Source: Gorillibacterium sp.
Lineage (GTDB): Bacteria; Bacillota; Bacilli; Paenibacillales; NBRC-103111
Direction: 5' to 3'
NCBI GenBank assembly: GCA_014380705.1
Contig: JACMJI010000083.1
Span: 1 to 9,750, forward strand
Length of the DNA stretch: 9,750 nucleotides
Positions 1 through 6,470 of the stretch are shown piece after piece (position 1 is the stretch's first letter; each line of letters begins with the position of its first letter). A program made the position numbers and the translations under genes. Under the pieces are notes generated by a model. That model was given only the letters and a program-made list of their open reading frames with translations. It did no database searches and was not told where the DNA came from.

Positions 1-76
1 CAAGAATTGAATAACCACTCTGCTCAATTTTCTTCCAAAGCTGCTTCCAAGCAGCTTGTTTTAAGTTTTCTCTCAT
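1..76 (-). CDS. N-terminal fragment of an unidentified protein, cut by the window edge
   Basis: An ATG at 76-74 (minus) opens a frame that stays open to base 1, giving 25 residues beginning MRENLKQAAWKQLWKKIEQS. The peptide is rich in Lys, Gln and Trp and looks like an amphipathic helix. A GGAAG lies about 10 nt before the ATG, and an AAGG touches it, so the ribosome site is only moderate. The frame lies downstream of a minus-strand terminator at 242-212, which suggests a separate transcription unit with its promoter somewhere in 80-210. I do not recognise the family. The call rests on the start codon, the open frame to the edge and protein-like composition. Confidence 0.45.
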   Translation of the reverse strand, partial: MRENLKQAAWKQLWKKIEQSGYSIL

Positions 77-211
77 CCTTGGGTCACTTCCATTCTTTCA
101 TATTCTCGGAGATTTCACATAACGTTGTTGTATCCACGAAATTTCCCAAGTAATACCATAAGTGAAGTATTCGTGAAATTAATGTACTATCCTGCCTGTT
201 AATTAAAACAC

Positions 212-242
212 AAAAAAAGCCGACCAAAGGCCAGACTCTTTT
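212..242 (-). terminator. Intrinsic terminator of the permease transcript
   Basis: Read on the minus strand, AAAAGAG-T-CTGGCC, loop TTT, then GGTCGG-CTTTTTTT. This is a GC-centred stem with one bulged T and two G-U pairs, ending in seven T. It lies about 48 bp past the stop codon at 290, so the minus-strand transcript from the permease most likely ends here. Confidence 0.6.
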
Positions 243-289
243 GATAGCGATGCTTTCGCATACATTTATACTATAATACAATCTCATCC

Positions 290-523
290 TTACAGCGTGA
301 GCGCCGCTCCGGGTTTCAACACAAGCCCGTTCTGATCATCCTCGGTCGTAACACTTGAGCTGTGATAGGCTTGAACCATTTTGAAACGGGCAAAAGGCAC
401 TTCAAATGTCCCTCCCAGATTCATTCCCACGGTCTTCACACCCGATCGCTCCATGTAAGAGGCGAGTTCAACCATAGCGATTATCGTTGCTTCGGTGCGT
501 TTGGCGATGATTTCAGTACATGT
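290..523 (-). pseudogene. Open frame without a clear start, downstream of and in frame with the permease; possible gene remnant
   Basis: After the permease stop (TGA, 526-524) the same frame stays open for 77 codons until a stop at 292-290. The first in-frame ATG (475-473) has no Shine-Dalgarno site before it. It would give 61 residues beginning MVELASYMERSGVKTVGMNL and ending in KPGAALTL. The composition is protein-like, with balanced charged residues and Gly-Gly turns, and the frame sits before the terminator at 242-212, so it is probably transcribed. The lack of a start codon with a ribosome site suggests the C-terminal remnant of a decayed gene. The alternatives are a small translationally coupled protein or a readthrough extension of the permease. 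I do not recognise the family, and chance openness is not excluded. Confidence 0.35.
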
Positions 524-1288
524 TCAATGGAAAAAATCCCATACTTGCTTACCAATAAGCAAACAGCATACACCGACAAAGAGCGGCCGCACATACCGGG
601 AGCCTTTTCGTATCGCGAGCTGGGAACCTAACAGTGACCCGCACACCATGGCGGCGCCCATGGCAAGTCCGATGCGATAGTCGATTGTACCAAATAAGGC
701 AAAGGTAATTAAGCTCGTGACGTTGCTGCTGAAATTTAGCGCTTTGGCATTGCCTGCAGCTTGAACAAAATCAAACCCCAGCAACAAGAATGCAAAGATC
801 AGGAATGATCCCGTACCCGGGCCGAAAAACCCATCGTAAAAACCAAGGCTCAATGCAGCAAGCAACATCAATATTCCTGCTTTAGCTGTTAGACTCGAAT
901 AGGTTTGTACATCTCCCCATTGTTTGCGAAACAACGTATAGATCATAACAGCGAATAACATAATGATAACAAGGGGCCGCAGAAAACCCGAGGGCACCCT
1001 TTGCACCAAAGCAGTGCCGCACATCGCCCCAATTACAGTGAATGGAATAAGTCCGCGCACCAGCTTCAGATCGATTTTACCCGCTTTCCAAAAAGACAAC
1101 GTGCTCGTAAGCGATGAGAATGAGGAGGCCAGCTTATTGGTTCCGAGTGCAATATGCGGTGGCAGCCCGGCAACCAGTAATACTTGCACAGAGATCAGCC
1201 CTCCCCCGCCAACAACAGAATCAACAAAAGCGGCTAGAAACCCACCAGCAAGCACAAATAATAGCATTCCCCATGTTAAATCTACCAT
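524..1288 (-). CDS. TSUP (TauE/SafE-type) membrane permease, YfcA-like
   Basis: This is a 254-residue integral membrane protein of the 4-toluene sulfonate uptake permease (TSUP) family, known for moving sulfite, sulfoacetate or other organosulfur anions across the cytoplasmic membrane. The substrate cannot be read from sequence. The family's two-repeat architecture is visible: VDSVVGGGGLIS (22-33) with GTNK (49-52) in the first half, and YDGFFGPGTGSF (151-162) with GNAKALNFSSNVTSL (179-193) in the second. About eight hydrophobic segments span the chain. Length is normal for the family. The ATG at 1288 has AAGGG (1300-1296) 7 nt upstream. It is divergent from the glycosyltransferase gene, and no neighbouring sulfur gene helps to fix the substrate. 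Confidence 0.9.
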   Translation of the reverse strand: MVDLTWGMLLFVLAGGFLAAFVDSVVGGGGLISVQVLLVAGLPPHIALGTNKLASSFSSLTSTLSFWKAGKIDLKLVRGLIPFTVIGAMCGTALVQRVPSGFLRPLVIIMLFAVMIYTLFRKQWGDVQTYSSLTAKAGILMLLAALSLGFYDGFFGPGTGSFLIFAFLLLGFDFVQAAGNAKALNFSSNVTSLITFALFGTIDYRIGLAMGAAMVCGSLLGSQLAIRKGSRYVRPLFVGVCCLLIGKQVWDFFH

Positions 1289-1347
1289 TCAGCTACCCTT
1301 CCATCTAAGCGGACTCTTTTAACAGCAGGTCCAACCCGCATCTCAAA

Positions 1348-1377
1348 AATATATTCTAGCTCGAAAAAACACAACAA
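1348..1377 (-). promoter_or_regulatory. Candidate sigma-A promoter for the permease gene
   Basis: On the minus strand, TTGTTG (1377-1372) and TATATT (1353-1348) are separated by 18 bp. This gives a leader of about 50 nt to the permease ATG. An overlapping TAGAAT (1358-1353) is an alternative -10. The match is only fair. Confidence 0.3.
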
Positions 1378-1463
1378 GACCATCATACCGATTCGGCGAC
1401 CATTCGACAATGAAAAATAATAACGCGTATAGGACTTTACATTTTTTCTCATGACGTTTGTTA

Positions 1464-1482
1464 TGGTATACTTTGGTATATT
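1464..1482 (+). promoter_or_regulatory. Tandem extended -10 elements upstream of the glycosyltransferase gene
   Basis: Two TGn-extended -10 boxes lie 10 bp apart: TGG-TATACT (1464-1472) and TGG-TATATT (1474-1482). Neither has a good -35 hexamer at 16-18 bp, so recognition would depend on the TG extension. A transcript would carry a leader of about 60-70 nt. The rest of the 1289-1533 spacer is AT-rich, with no other structure that I can support. Confidence 0.4.
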
Positions 1483-1548
1483 CTATGTAATTAGGTTAAT
1501 AGATTTGGCTTTATTTATAGTAAATCTTTTGAAATGGAGGAATACCTT

Positions 1549-2844
1549 GTGTTTAGCGTTCGATCTGAAAAATCTCAAATCCGCGTCTTATTGTTCAGTC
1601 TAGTGGTTGCCGTGTTCTTGATCAGTGCCGGGATTTCCCTTTATTATGGCGATGGCTTCTTACTTGGAACCTATGAAAAACTTAACAACGACGATGTAAA
1701 ATATGTCCATGCCGCGGAATTACTCCTGTCTGATGGGACTCTAGCTTACAATAGCGGGAAGCTTCCTTCCGTTTTTATCATGCCGGGACTTCCATTTTTA
1801 TTAGCAGGGTTTCGACTTATCCTGGAGCGTTCGGAAGCGATCATGGCTTTTCGACTTTTCCAATGCATTTTGCAGGCTGCATCTGTTTATTTGATCTTCG
1901 GTTTGGCACGAGAGATGTTCAAAAGCAGCCGAGTCGCATTAGCAGCTGCCACTCTATCTGCACTATACATACCCGATTATTATTCGTCAGGGACGGTTTT
2001 GACCGAAACGACATTTAAGTTTCTTTTGCTGCTGCTCATCGGTCTGACGATTTCCGCTGTTCGCACGAAACAGGTTGGCTATTATGTTGCTGTTGGGGTC
2101 TGCTGGGCCGCGGTCACTTATTTCAAGCCACAAAGCGCGCTTTATCCGGCGATTATTGCAGTGCTTTGGTTTACAGCCCGTTATTCCTGGAAGGAAATCC
2201 TTAAATATGGCAGCATTCTAGCCATTACCTTCTGTATGCTCCTATCCCCTTGGTGGATTCGCAATATGTTGACGTTTGGAGAACCGATTCTTTTGACCAA
2301 ATCCGCAGGCAACCCCTTTTTACTGGGAACCCTTATTTATTATGGCGCGCCATCGCAAAAGTTTTATGAGCAATACCCGGAGTATACCAGTACTTTATTT
2401 AAAGGAAGCGACGCTGAGGATATGCTGGCTGGCAAACGCATCCTGCGCTATGGCTTGACGAATAAGCCCCTGCGTTATGTTTCTTGGTATACTGTGGAGA
2501 AATTTTACCTTTTGTTTAGTAAACCATTTTATTGGAAACCCATCCTTGGGTTAAATAATTTGACTGTGAAGGTCTGGCATCTGTTTCTATTTTTTAGTGG
2601 AGTTGTGGGGTTTGCAATTTCTTTGAGACGTCGAAAATTTGTCCAGTTGCTCCCGCTTTTTCTGACACTTGGTTATTTTTCCGCCGTATACTTGCCCTTC
2701 ATCACGTTCTCACGCTACGGTTATCCACTGATGCCGATTTTCCTCATGTATGCCGCTTATGCGGGGGTTGAGGTAACGGACTCTTTTAGGCAGAGGAGCA
2801 GCCGGCAGAATAGGAATGAACGGGGGATAATTGAGCAAGGCTAG
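1549..2844 (+). CDS. GT-C fold membrane glycosyltransferase, GT39/ArnT-like (PMT_2 superfamily)
   Basis: This 431-residue polytopic membrane protein probably transfers a sugar from a polyprenyl-phosphate donor to an acceptor outside the membrane. Donor and acceptor are unknown. Membrane segment 1 is at about 11-34. It is followed by an extracytoplasmic loop with the Asp-Asp pair expected of GT-C catalytic loops (NNDDVKY, D48/D49). Further family-like marks are MPGLPFLL (78-85), LTETTF (151-156), YFKPQSALYP (191-200), SPWWIRN (233-239) and a late RYGYPLMPIFLM (389-400). About ten hydrophobic segments are visible, and the tail is short, polar and Arg-rich. I chose GTG at 1549 because GGAGG (1536-1540) lies 8 nt upstream. 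The in-frame ATG at 1534 overlaps that GGAGG, so it cannot use it as its ribosome site. The gene stands alone and converges on pflA. Confidence 0.82.
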   Translation: MFSVRSEKSQIRVLLFSLVVAVFLISAGISLYYGDGFLLGTYEKLNNDDVKYVHAAELLLSDGTLAYNSGKLPSVFIMPGLPFLLAGFRLILERSEAIMAFRLFQCILQAASVYLIFGLAREMFKSSRVALAAATLSALYIPDYYSSGTVLTETTFKFLLLLLIGLTISAVRTKQVGYYVAVGVCWAAVTYFKPQSALYPAIIAVLWFTARYSWKEILKYGSILAITFCMLLSPWWIRNMLTFGEPILLTKSAGNPFLLGTLIYYGAPSQKFYEQYPEYTSTLFKGSDAEDMLAGKRILRYGLTNKPLRYVSWYTVEKFYLLFSKPFYWKPILGLNNLTVKVWHLFLFFSGVVGFAISLRRRKFVQLLPLFLTLGYFSAVYLPFITFSRYGYPLMPIFLMYAAYAGVEVTDSFRQRSSRQNRNERGIIEQG

Positions 2845-2876
2845 CCTCGGGGAATTAGTGAGGAAGGCTTGTGAGA

Positions 2877-3024
2877 GAGCGCTATTATGCTTGGCGCGGT
2901 CCCCGCCGCGCGCGGGGGTGCTTTGGGCGGATTTAGCGATCATTTTGAGCGCTAAATCGTGCGTTTGGGCTGCCGCGTGGCAAATAGCGCTCATTTTGAG
3001 CGCTATTATGCTTGGCGCGGTCCC
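2877..3024. repeat. GC-rich intergenic repeat cluster with two related hairpins
   Basis: The convergent spacer contains a 27-bp exact direct repeat at 2877-2903 and 2998-3024, beginning GAGCGCTATTATGCTTGG. It also contains two hairpins sharing the core GCG(A/C)TCATTTTGAGCGCT. Hairpin one (2930-2958) has 13-bp arms with one mismatch and a TTT loop. Hairpin two (2983-3007) has perfect 11-bp arms and a TTT loop. A CCCCGC/GCGGGG stem lies at 2901-2917. The repeat copies are 121 bp apart and therefore out of phase, which argues against coding. The location between convergent genes and the modular structure resemble dispersed bacterial intergenic repeats. A role in ending transcription from either side is possible, though there is no T-tract. 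Confidence 0.7.
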
Positions 3025-3036
3025 GCTATCGGTGAT

Positions 3037-3074
3037 ACCGAGTCCACAGTGTCCTCGGTTAGCGATGTGTCGCT
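3037..3074. repeat. Small stem-loops at the 3' end of pflA
   Basis: ACCGAG (3037-3042) pairs with CTCGGT (3054-3059) around an 11-nt loop. AGCGA (3061-3065) pairs with TCGCT (3070-3074). The octamer CTCGGTTA occurs twice, at 3054-3061 and 3073-3080. The first stem lies at the pflA stop codon. No T-tract follows on the minus strand, so a terminator call would be weak. Confidence 0.35.
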
Positions 3075-3916
3075 CGGTTACCTTCAAATGCTGCCGCGTT
3101 AATCTCGACAACCGTTTCACTATCGACGGGAGTCGGGGTTTTATCGGCACCGGCTGCAATGGCAGAGGGTGCCTGTTTACCCGCTTTTCCCTCGACGATG
3201 CCTTGTTGAATGAGTTGATTAGCCCGGTCTGATTCTTCATCCGTTGGTGAGCGGAAATGGGCACCTGGATAGGCTTTCCCCATCTGCTCCCATTTGAAGA
3301 TTCCCATCATATGATAAGGCAGAAGCTCCAGTTTCTCCACATTGTTCAAGGTTCCAATGAAGCGGCCCAGGTTTAATAAGTCTTCCTCGTCGTCATTGAC
3401 ACCTGGAATAAAAACGTGACGAATCCACATCTTCTTACCAATATCAGATAAATAGCGTGCAAAACGCAGCATACGATCATTAGGTTGTGCGGTTAATTCG
3501 ATATGCTTGTTCCTGTCAATATGTTTAAGATCAAGAAGGACAAGATCCGTTGCTTCAATGAGACCCGCTACGTTCTCTGGTTCGCAGAAACCATTGGAGT
3601 CTAATGCTGTATGTAGATTCCAACGTTTTTTGCATTCACGAAAAACTTCTTCTACAAATTTAGCTTGCAGGGTTGGCTCGCCACCCGTTACCGTGAGACC
3701 TCCCTTAGATCTGCGGTAATAACCAATATAAGGCTCAATTTCGTCAACCATCTCTTGTACCGAGAGGCTCCTTCCACCTTGCAAATCCCAGGTATCCGGA
3801 TTATGACAATATTGGCACTGTAGGGCGCATCCCTGCATGAACAAGACAAAGCGAATGCCTGGTCCGTCAACCGTTCCGAATGTTTCGATGGAATGAATTC
3901 GGCCTTGCATAGTCAT
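3059..3916 (-). CDS. pflA: Pyruvate formate-lyase activating enzyme (radical SAM)
   Basis: This cytosolic radical SAM enzyme uses a [4Fe-4S] cluster and S-adenosylmethionine to abstract hydrogen from the active-site glycine of PflB, which switches the lyase on under anoxia. The N-terminus GRIHSIETFGTVDGPGIRFV is characteristic. The cluster motif CALQCQYC supplies C30, C34 and C37, and the SAM-binding TGGEP lies at 77-81. I chose the ATG at 3916 because AAGGGAG (3928-3922) ends 5 nt before it. A GTG at 3919 is too close to that site, and the ATG at 3910 is 11 nt away. The protein has 285 residues, whereas the family usually has about 245-250. The excess is a polar, Ala/Thr/Pro-rich C-terminal tail (about 247-285) with no recognisable domain. 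It is the last gene of the fermentation cluster, 109 bp after pflB, with a terminator-like hairpin between them. Confidence 0.95.
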   Translation of the reverse strand: MTMQGRIHSIETFGTVDGPGIRFVLFMQGCALQCQYCHNPDTWDLQGGRSLSVQEMVDEIEPYIGYYRRSKGGLTVTGGEPTLQAKFVEEVFRECKKRWNLHTALDSNGFCEPENVAGLIEATDLVLLDLKHIDRNKHIELTAQPNDRMLRFARYLSDIGKKMWIRHVFIPGVNDDEEDLLNLGRFIGTLNNVEKLELLPYHMMGIFKWEQMGKAYPGAHFRSPTDEESDRANQLIQQGIVEGKAGKQAPSAIAAGADKTPTPVDSETVVEINAAAFEGNRATHR

Positions 3917-3949
3917 CACGTCTCCCTTCAGGCAGTCTGCACGAACATA

Positions 3950-4012
3950 AGTACAAAGAAAATTAGGGCCCCCGATAGAACGGGTATTTCCCGCTTATGC
4001 TGGGGCCCTAAT
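3950..4012 (-). terminator. Intrinsic terminator or attenuator between pflB and pflA
   Basis: Read on the minus strand, ATTAGGGCCCC (4012-4002) pairs perfectly with GGGGCCCTAAT (3972-3962), and TTTCTTTG follows. The 29-nt interior contains a second small stem, CGGG/CCCG (3993-3990 with 3984-3981). It begins about 14 nt after the pflB stop. It should end most pflB transcripts and let a fraction reach pflA, which fits the need for far less activase than lyase. Confidence 0.75.
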
Positions 4013-4025
4013 CCATAATAACAGA

Positions 4026-6290
4026 TTACATCGAACGGTGGAATGTACGATTGATGACATCCAACTGTTGTTCGCGTGTTAGTTTAATAAAGTTAACGGC
4101 GTAGCCTGATACACGAATGGTAAGCTGCGGATAATTCTCTGGGTGATCCATAGCATCCATTAATTGTTCACGGTCAAATACGTTAACGTTCAAATGGTGA
4201 CCATTGCTCGTCATGTAACCATCCAGCATGGCAGCTAAATTTTCTCTTCTCATGTCCAAATCCTTACCTAGAGCTTTAGGAACGATGGAGAAGGTGTTGG
4301 AAATTCCATCAAGACTGTGTTCGTAGGGAAGCTTAGCTACGGATTCAAGGGAAGCAAGCGCCCCCTTCTTATCACGTCCATGCATAGGGTTTGCACCTGG
4401 AGCAAAAGGTTCTCCCGCTTTACGACCATCTGGTGTTGTACCGGTTTTCTTGCCATATACAACGTTAGAAGTAATGGTCAAAACAGACATGGTGTGCAGG
4501 GCATTGCGGTAGGTTGGGTGCTTGCGTATCATGTTCATGAACATTTCAACAAGTTCAACTGCAATATCATCTACACGTGGATCATTGTTGCCATACTGCG
4601 GGTATTCACCCTCAATTTGAAAATCAACCGTAATGCCTTTTTCGTTACGGATTGGACGAACCTTGGCATATTTAATGGCAGACAAGGAGTCAGCTGCTAC
4701 GGACAAACCAGCAATACCTGTAGCCATGGTGCGAAGGACCTCTTTGTCGTGCAGTGCCATTTCAATACGTTCGTAGCTATATTTGTCATGCATAAAATGG
4801 ATTACGTTCAGGGTATTCACGTAAAGTCCAGCTAACCACTCCAGCATGCATTTGTACTTCGTCATCACTTCATCATAGTCGAGTAGATCTGCCGTAATGG
4901 CCTGGTAGCGCGGTCCAATCTGCATTTGCAGCTTCTCATCAACCCCACCGTTGATGGAGTACAGAAGGGCTTTAGGAAGATTGGCACGAGCACCAAAGAA
5001 TTGCATCTGCTTACCAATTCTCATCGCCGACACGCAGCACGCAATCCCATAGTCATCTCCGTAGAAATTACGCATGAGGTCATCATTCTCATATTGAATG
5101 GATGAAGTCTCGATGGATACCTTAGCGCAATATTTCTTGAAGCCTTCTGGCGCTTGCGTTGACCATAGGACGGTTAGGTTTGGTTCTGGAGCAGGTCCCA
5201 GGTTATATAGGGTGTGTAGGAAACGGAAGGAGTTGCGAGAAACAAGCGTCTCACCTGAGAGTGACATTCCGCCGATCGACTCCGTTACCCACGTTGGGTC
5301 GCCGCTGAATAGTTCGTTATAGTCTGGTGTCCGTAAGAATTTAACAATACGCAGCTTCATAATAAAATGATCGACAATTTCTTGCGCTGCTTCTTCCGTT
5401 AGCGTTCCTTCGTCAAGATCACGTTGGACGTAGATATCCAGGAAGGAGGATACACGACCAAGACTCATTGCGGCACCATTCTGCTCCTTAATTGCAGCAA
5501 GATAGCCAAAATATACCCATTGAAAAGCTTCTTGTGCCGTCTTGGCAGGTTGTGAAATATCAAATCCGTGCATTTTACCAAGCTTCTTCAATTCATTAAG
5601 GGCACGGTATTGCTCAGAGGTTTCTTCTCTTTGACGAATAATCTCTTCCGTTAACGTATCTACTTCCGTAAGCTTATGCTCATTTAGCTTTTCTTCCATT
5701 AACCGGTCAACGCCGTAAAGCGCAATGCGACGGTAGTCACCAATAATACGTCCACGACCGTAAGCATCCGGAAGACCTGTAATGATACCGGCTTTACGAG
5801 CGTTTCTCATATCTTCGGTATAAGCATCAAATACACCTTGGTTATGTGTTTTGCGGATATTGGTAAAGATATCAATGATTGATTCCGGAAGCTCAAATCC
5901 ATAAGCTTTGCAGGAATCAATGACCATACGAATACCGCCGAAAGGTTGAATCGAACGCTTGAAAGGCGCATCCGTTTGCAAACCCACAATCGTTTCTTTG
6001 TCTTTATCAATGTAACCAGGAGCGTGTGACAAGATCGTCGATGGTGTGTTTACATCTACATCAAGTACACCGCCAGCATCTCTTTCTAATTTAGAGAGCT
6101 GAGAAATCTTTTCCCAGAGTGCTGTCGTATTGTGAGTAGGACCCGCTAAAAAAGCTTCGTCCCCATGGTAAGGAGTAATGTTCATCTCGATAAAGTCACG
6201 GACACTAATGGATTTCATCCATTTCCCTTTCAAGAAGCCCCTCCAGGCTGTTTTTCCTGTCTTCATAACATCTTTTTCCTGAATAGACAT
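4026..6290 (-). CDS. pflB: Formate C-acetyltransferase (pyruvate formate-lyase)
   Basis: This is the glycyl radical enzyme that converts pyruvate and CoA to acetyl-CoA and formate in the anoxic cytosol. It has 754 residues, normal for the family. The adjacent catalytic cysteines are C418 and C419 in [10 protein letters not shown]. The C-terminal glycyl radical loop is [10 protein letters not shown], with G729 as the radical carrier. The conserved tracts [11 protein letters not shown] and [23 protein letters not shown] are intact. I chose the ATG at 6290 ([10 protein letters not shown]) because GGAGGT (6303-6298) lies 7 nt upstream. The longer reading from TTG at 6305 would start inside that ribosome site. 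The gene lies between adhE (180 bp upstream) and pflA. It can be expressed by readthrough from the adhE promoter, and no strong promoter of its own is evident in the spacer. Confidence 0.97.
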   Translation of the reverse strand: MSIQEKDVMKTGKTAWRGFLKGKWMKSISVRDFIEMNITPYHGDEAFLAGPTHNTTALWEKISQLSKLERDAGGVLDVDVNTPSTILSHAPGYIDKDKETIVGLQTDAPFKRSIQPFGGIRMVIDSCKAYGFELPESIIDIFTNIRKTHNQGVFDAYTEDMRNARKAGIITGLPDAYGRGRIIGDYRRIALYGVDRLMEEKLNEHKLTEVDTLTEEIIRQREETSEQYRALNELKKLGKMHGFDISQPAKTAQEAFQWVYFGYLAAIKEQNGAAMSLGRVSSFLDIYVQRDLDEGTLTEEAAQEIVDHFIMKLRIVKFLRTPDYNELFSGDPTWVTESIGGMSLSGETLVSRNSFRFLHTLYNLGPAPEPNLTVLWSTQAPEGFKKYCAKVSIETSSIQYENDDLMRNFYGDDYGIACCVSAMRIGKQMQFFGARANLPKALLYSINGGVDEKLQMQIGPRYQAITADLLDYDEVMTKYKCMLEWLAGLYVNTLNVIHFMHDKYSYERIEMALHDKEVLRTMATGIAGLSVAADSLSAIKYAKVRPIRNEKGITVDFQIEGEYPQYGNNDPRVDDIAVELVEMFMNMIRKHPTYRNALHTMSVLTITSNVVYGKKTGTTPDGRKAGEPFAPGANPMHGRDKKGALASLESVAKLPYEHSLDGISNTFSIVPKALGKDLDMRRENLAAMLDGYMTSNGHHLNVNVFDREQLMDAMDHPENYPQLTIRVSGYAVNFIKLTREQQLDVINRTFHRSM

Positions 6291-6297
6291 GGTATGC

Positions 6298-6303
6298 ACC
6301 TCC
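6298..6303 (-). promoter_or_regulatory. Strong ribosome binding site that fixes the pflB start
   Basis: GGAGGT on the minus strand, 7 nt before ATG 6290. It overlaps the alternative TTG start at 6305, which rules out the longer N-terminus. Confidence 0.8.
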
Positions 6304-6341
6304 AAAAAGATTCCCTTAAAAAAGGGTAACTAGGAATATAG

Positions 6342-6387
6342 AAAGAAGGAAGGCCTGCGGGGGAACCCTGCTTGCACTTCCTCCTTT
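6342..6387 (-). promoter_or_regulatory. Long stem-loop in the adhE-pflB spacer (structured pflB leader)
   Basis: In the minus-strand RNA, AAAGGAGGAAG (6387-6377) pairs with CTTCCTTCTTT (6352-6342) along 11 bp, with a single G-U pair. Inside is a GC-rich hairpin: GC-A-GGG, then TTCC, then CCCGC, with the A bulged. The one non-Watson-Crick position is G-U in this orientation but A-C on the opposite strand, which supports function as minus-strand RNA. The 5' arm buries an SD-like AAAGGAGG. It could be a processing or stability element, or a weak terminator, because the 3' arm is pyrimidine-rich. The rest of 6304-6470 has only weak AT-rich palindromes, such as TTCTTA-AA-TAAGAA just after the adhE stop. 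Confidence 0.5.
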
Positions 6388-6470
6388 GTCTTATTGCTTG
6401 CATGCTGTTAATCAACAACACTCAAATTCCTTACTTTATATATTAACACATTTCTTATTTAAGAATAAGA

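Noticed and set aside
84..287. Minus-strand open frame of 67 codons
   Set aside because: It spans the terminator at 212-242 and lacks a clear ribosome site or protein-like pattern. The real start of a gene lies just beyond it at 76.
2831..3232. Plus-strand open frame of 133 codons after the glycosyltransferase, starting with TTG
   Set aside because: It starts in the last codons of the glycosyltransferase, runs through the hairpin repeats in shifting phase and then antisense through pflA. It has no ribosome site.
4317..4835. Plus-strand open frame of 172 codons inside pflB, and similar frames inside adhE
   Set aside because: These are antisense shadows of highly conserved genes with no independent ribosome sites.
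6332..6379. Leader peptide of 15 codons from a GTG after AAAGGAGG in the adhE-pflB spacer
   Set aside because: The distance from GGAGG to the GTG is only 2 nt, too short for initiation, and the peptide shows no regulatory codon run.
6404..6417. TGTTAATCAACA-like sequence in the adhE-pflB spacer as an Fnr or Rex site
   Set aside because: The imperfect palindrome lacks the GTGA/TCAC core, and no good promoter sits at a fitting distance.
6306..6470. T-box or other known riboswitch upstream of pflB
   Set aside because: There is no T-box core sequence or other recognisable aptamer. The observed helix is simple.
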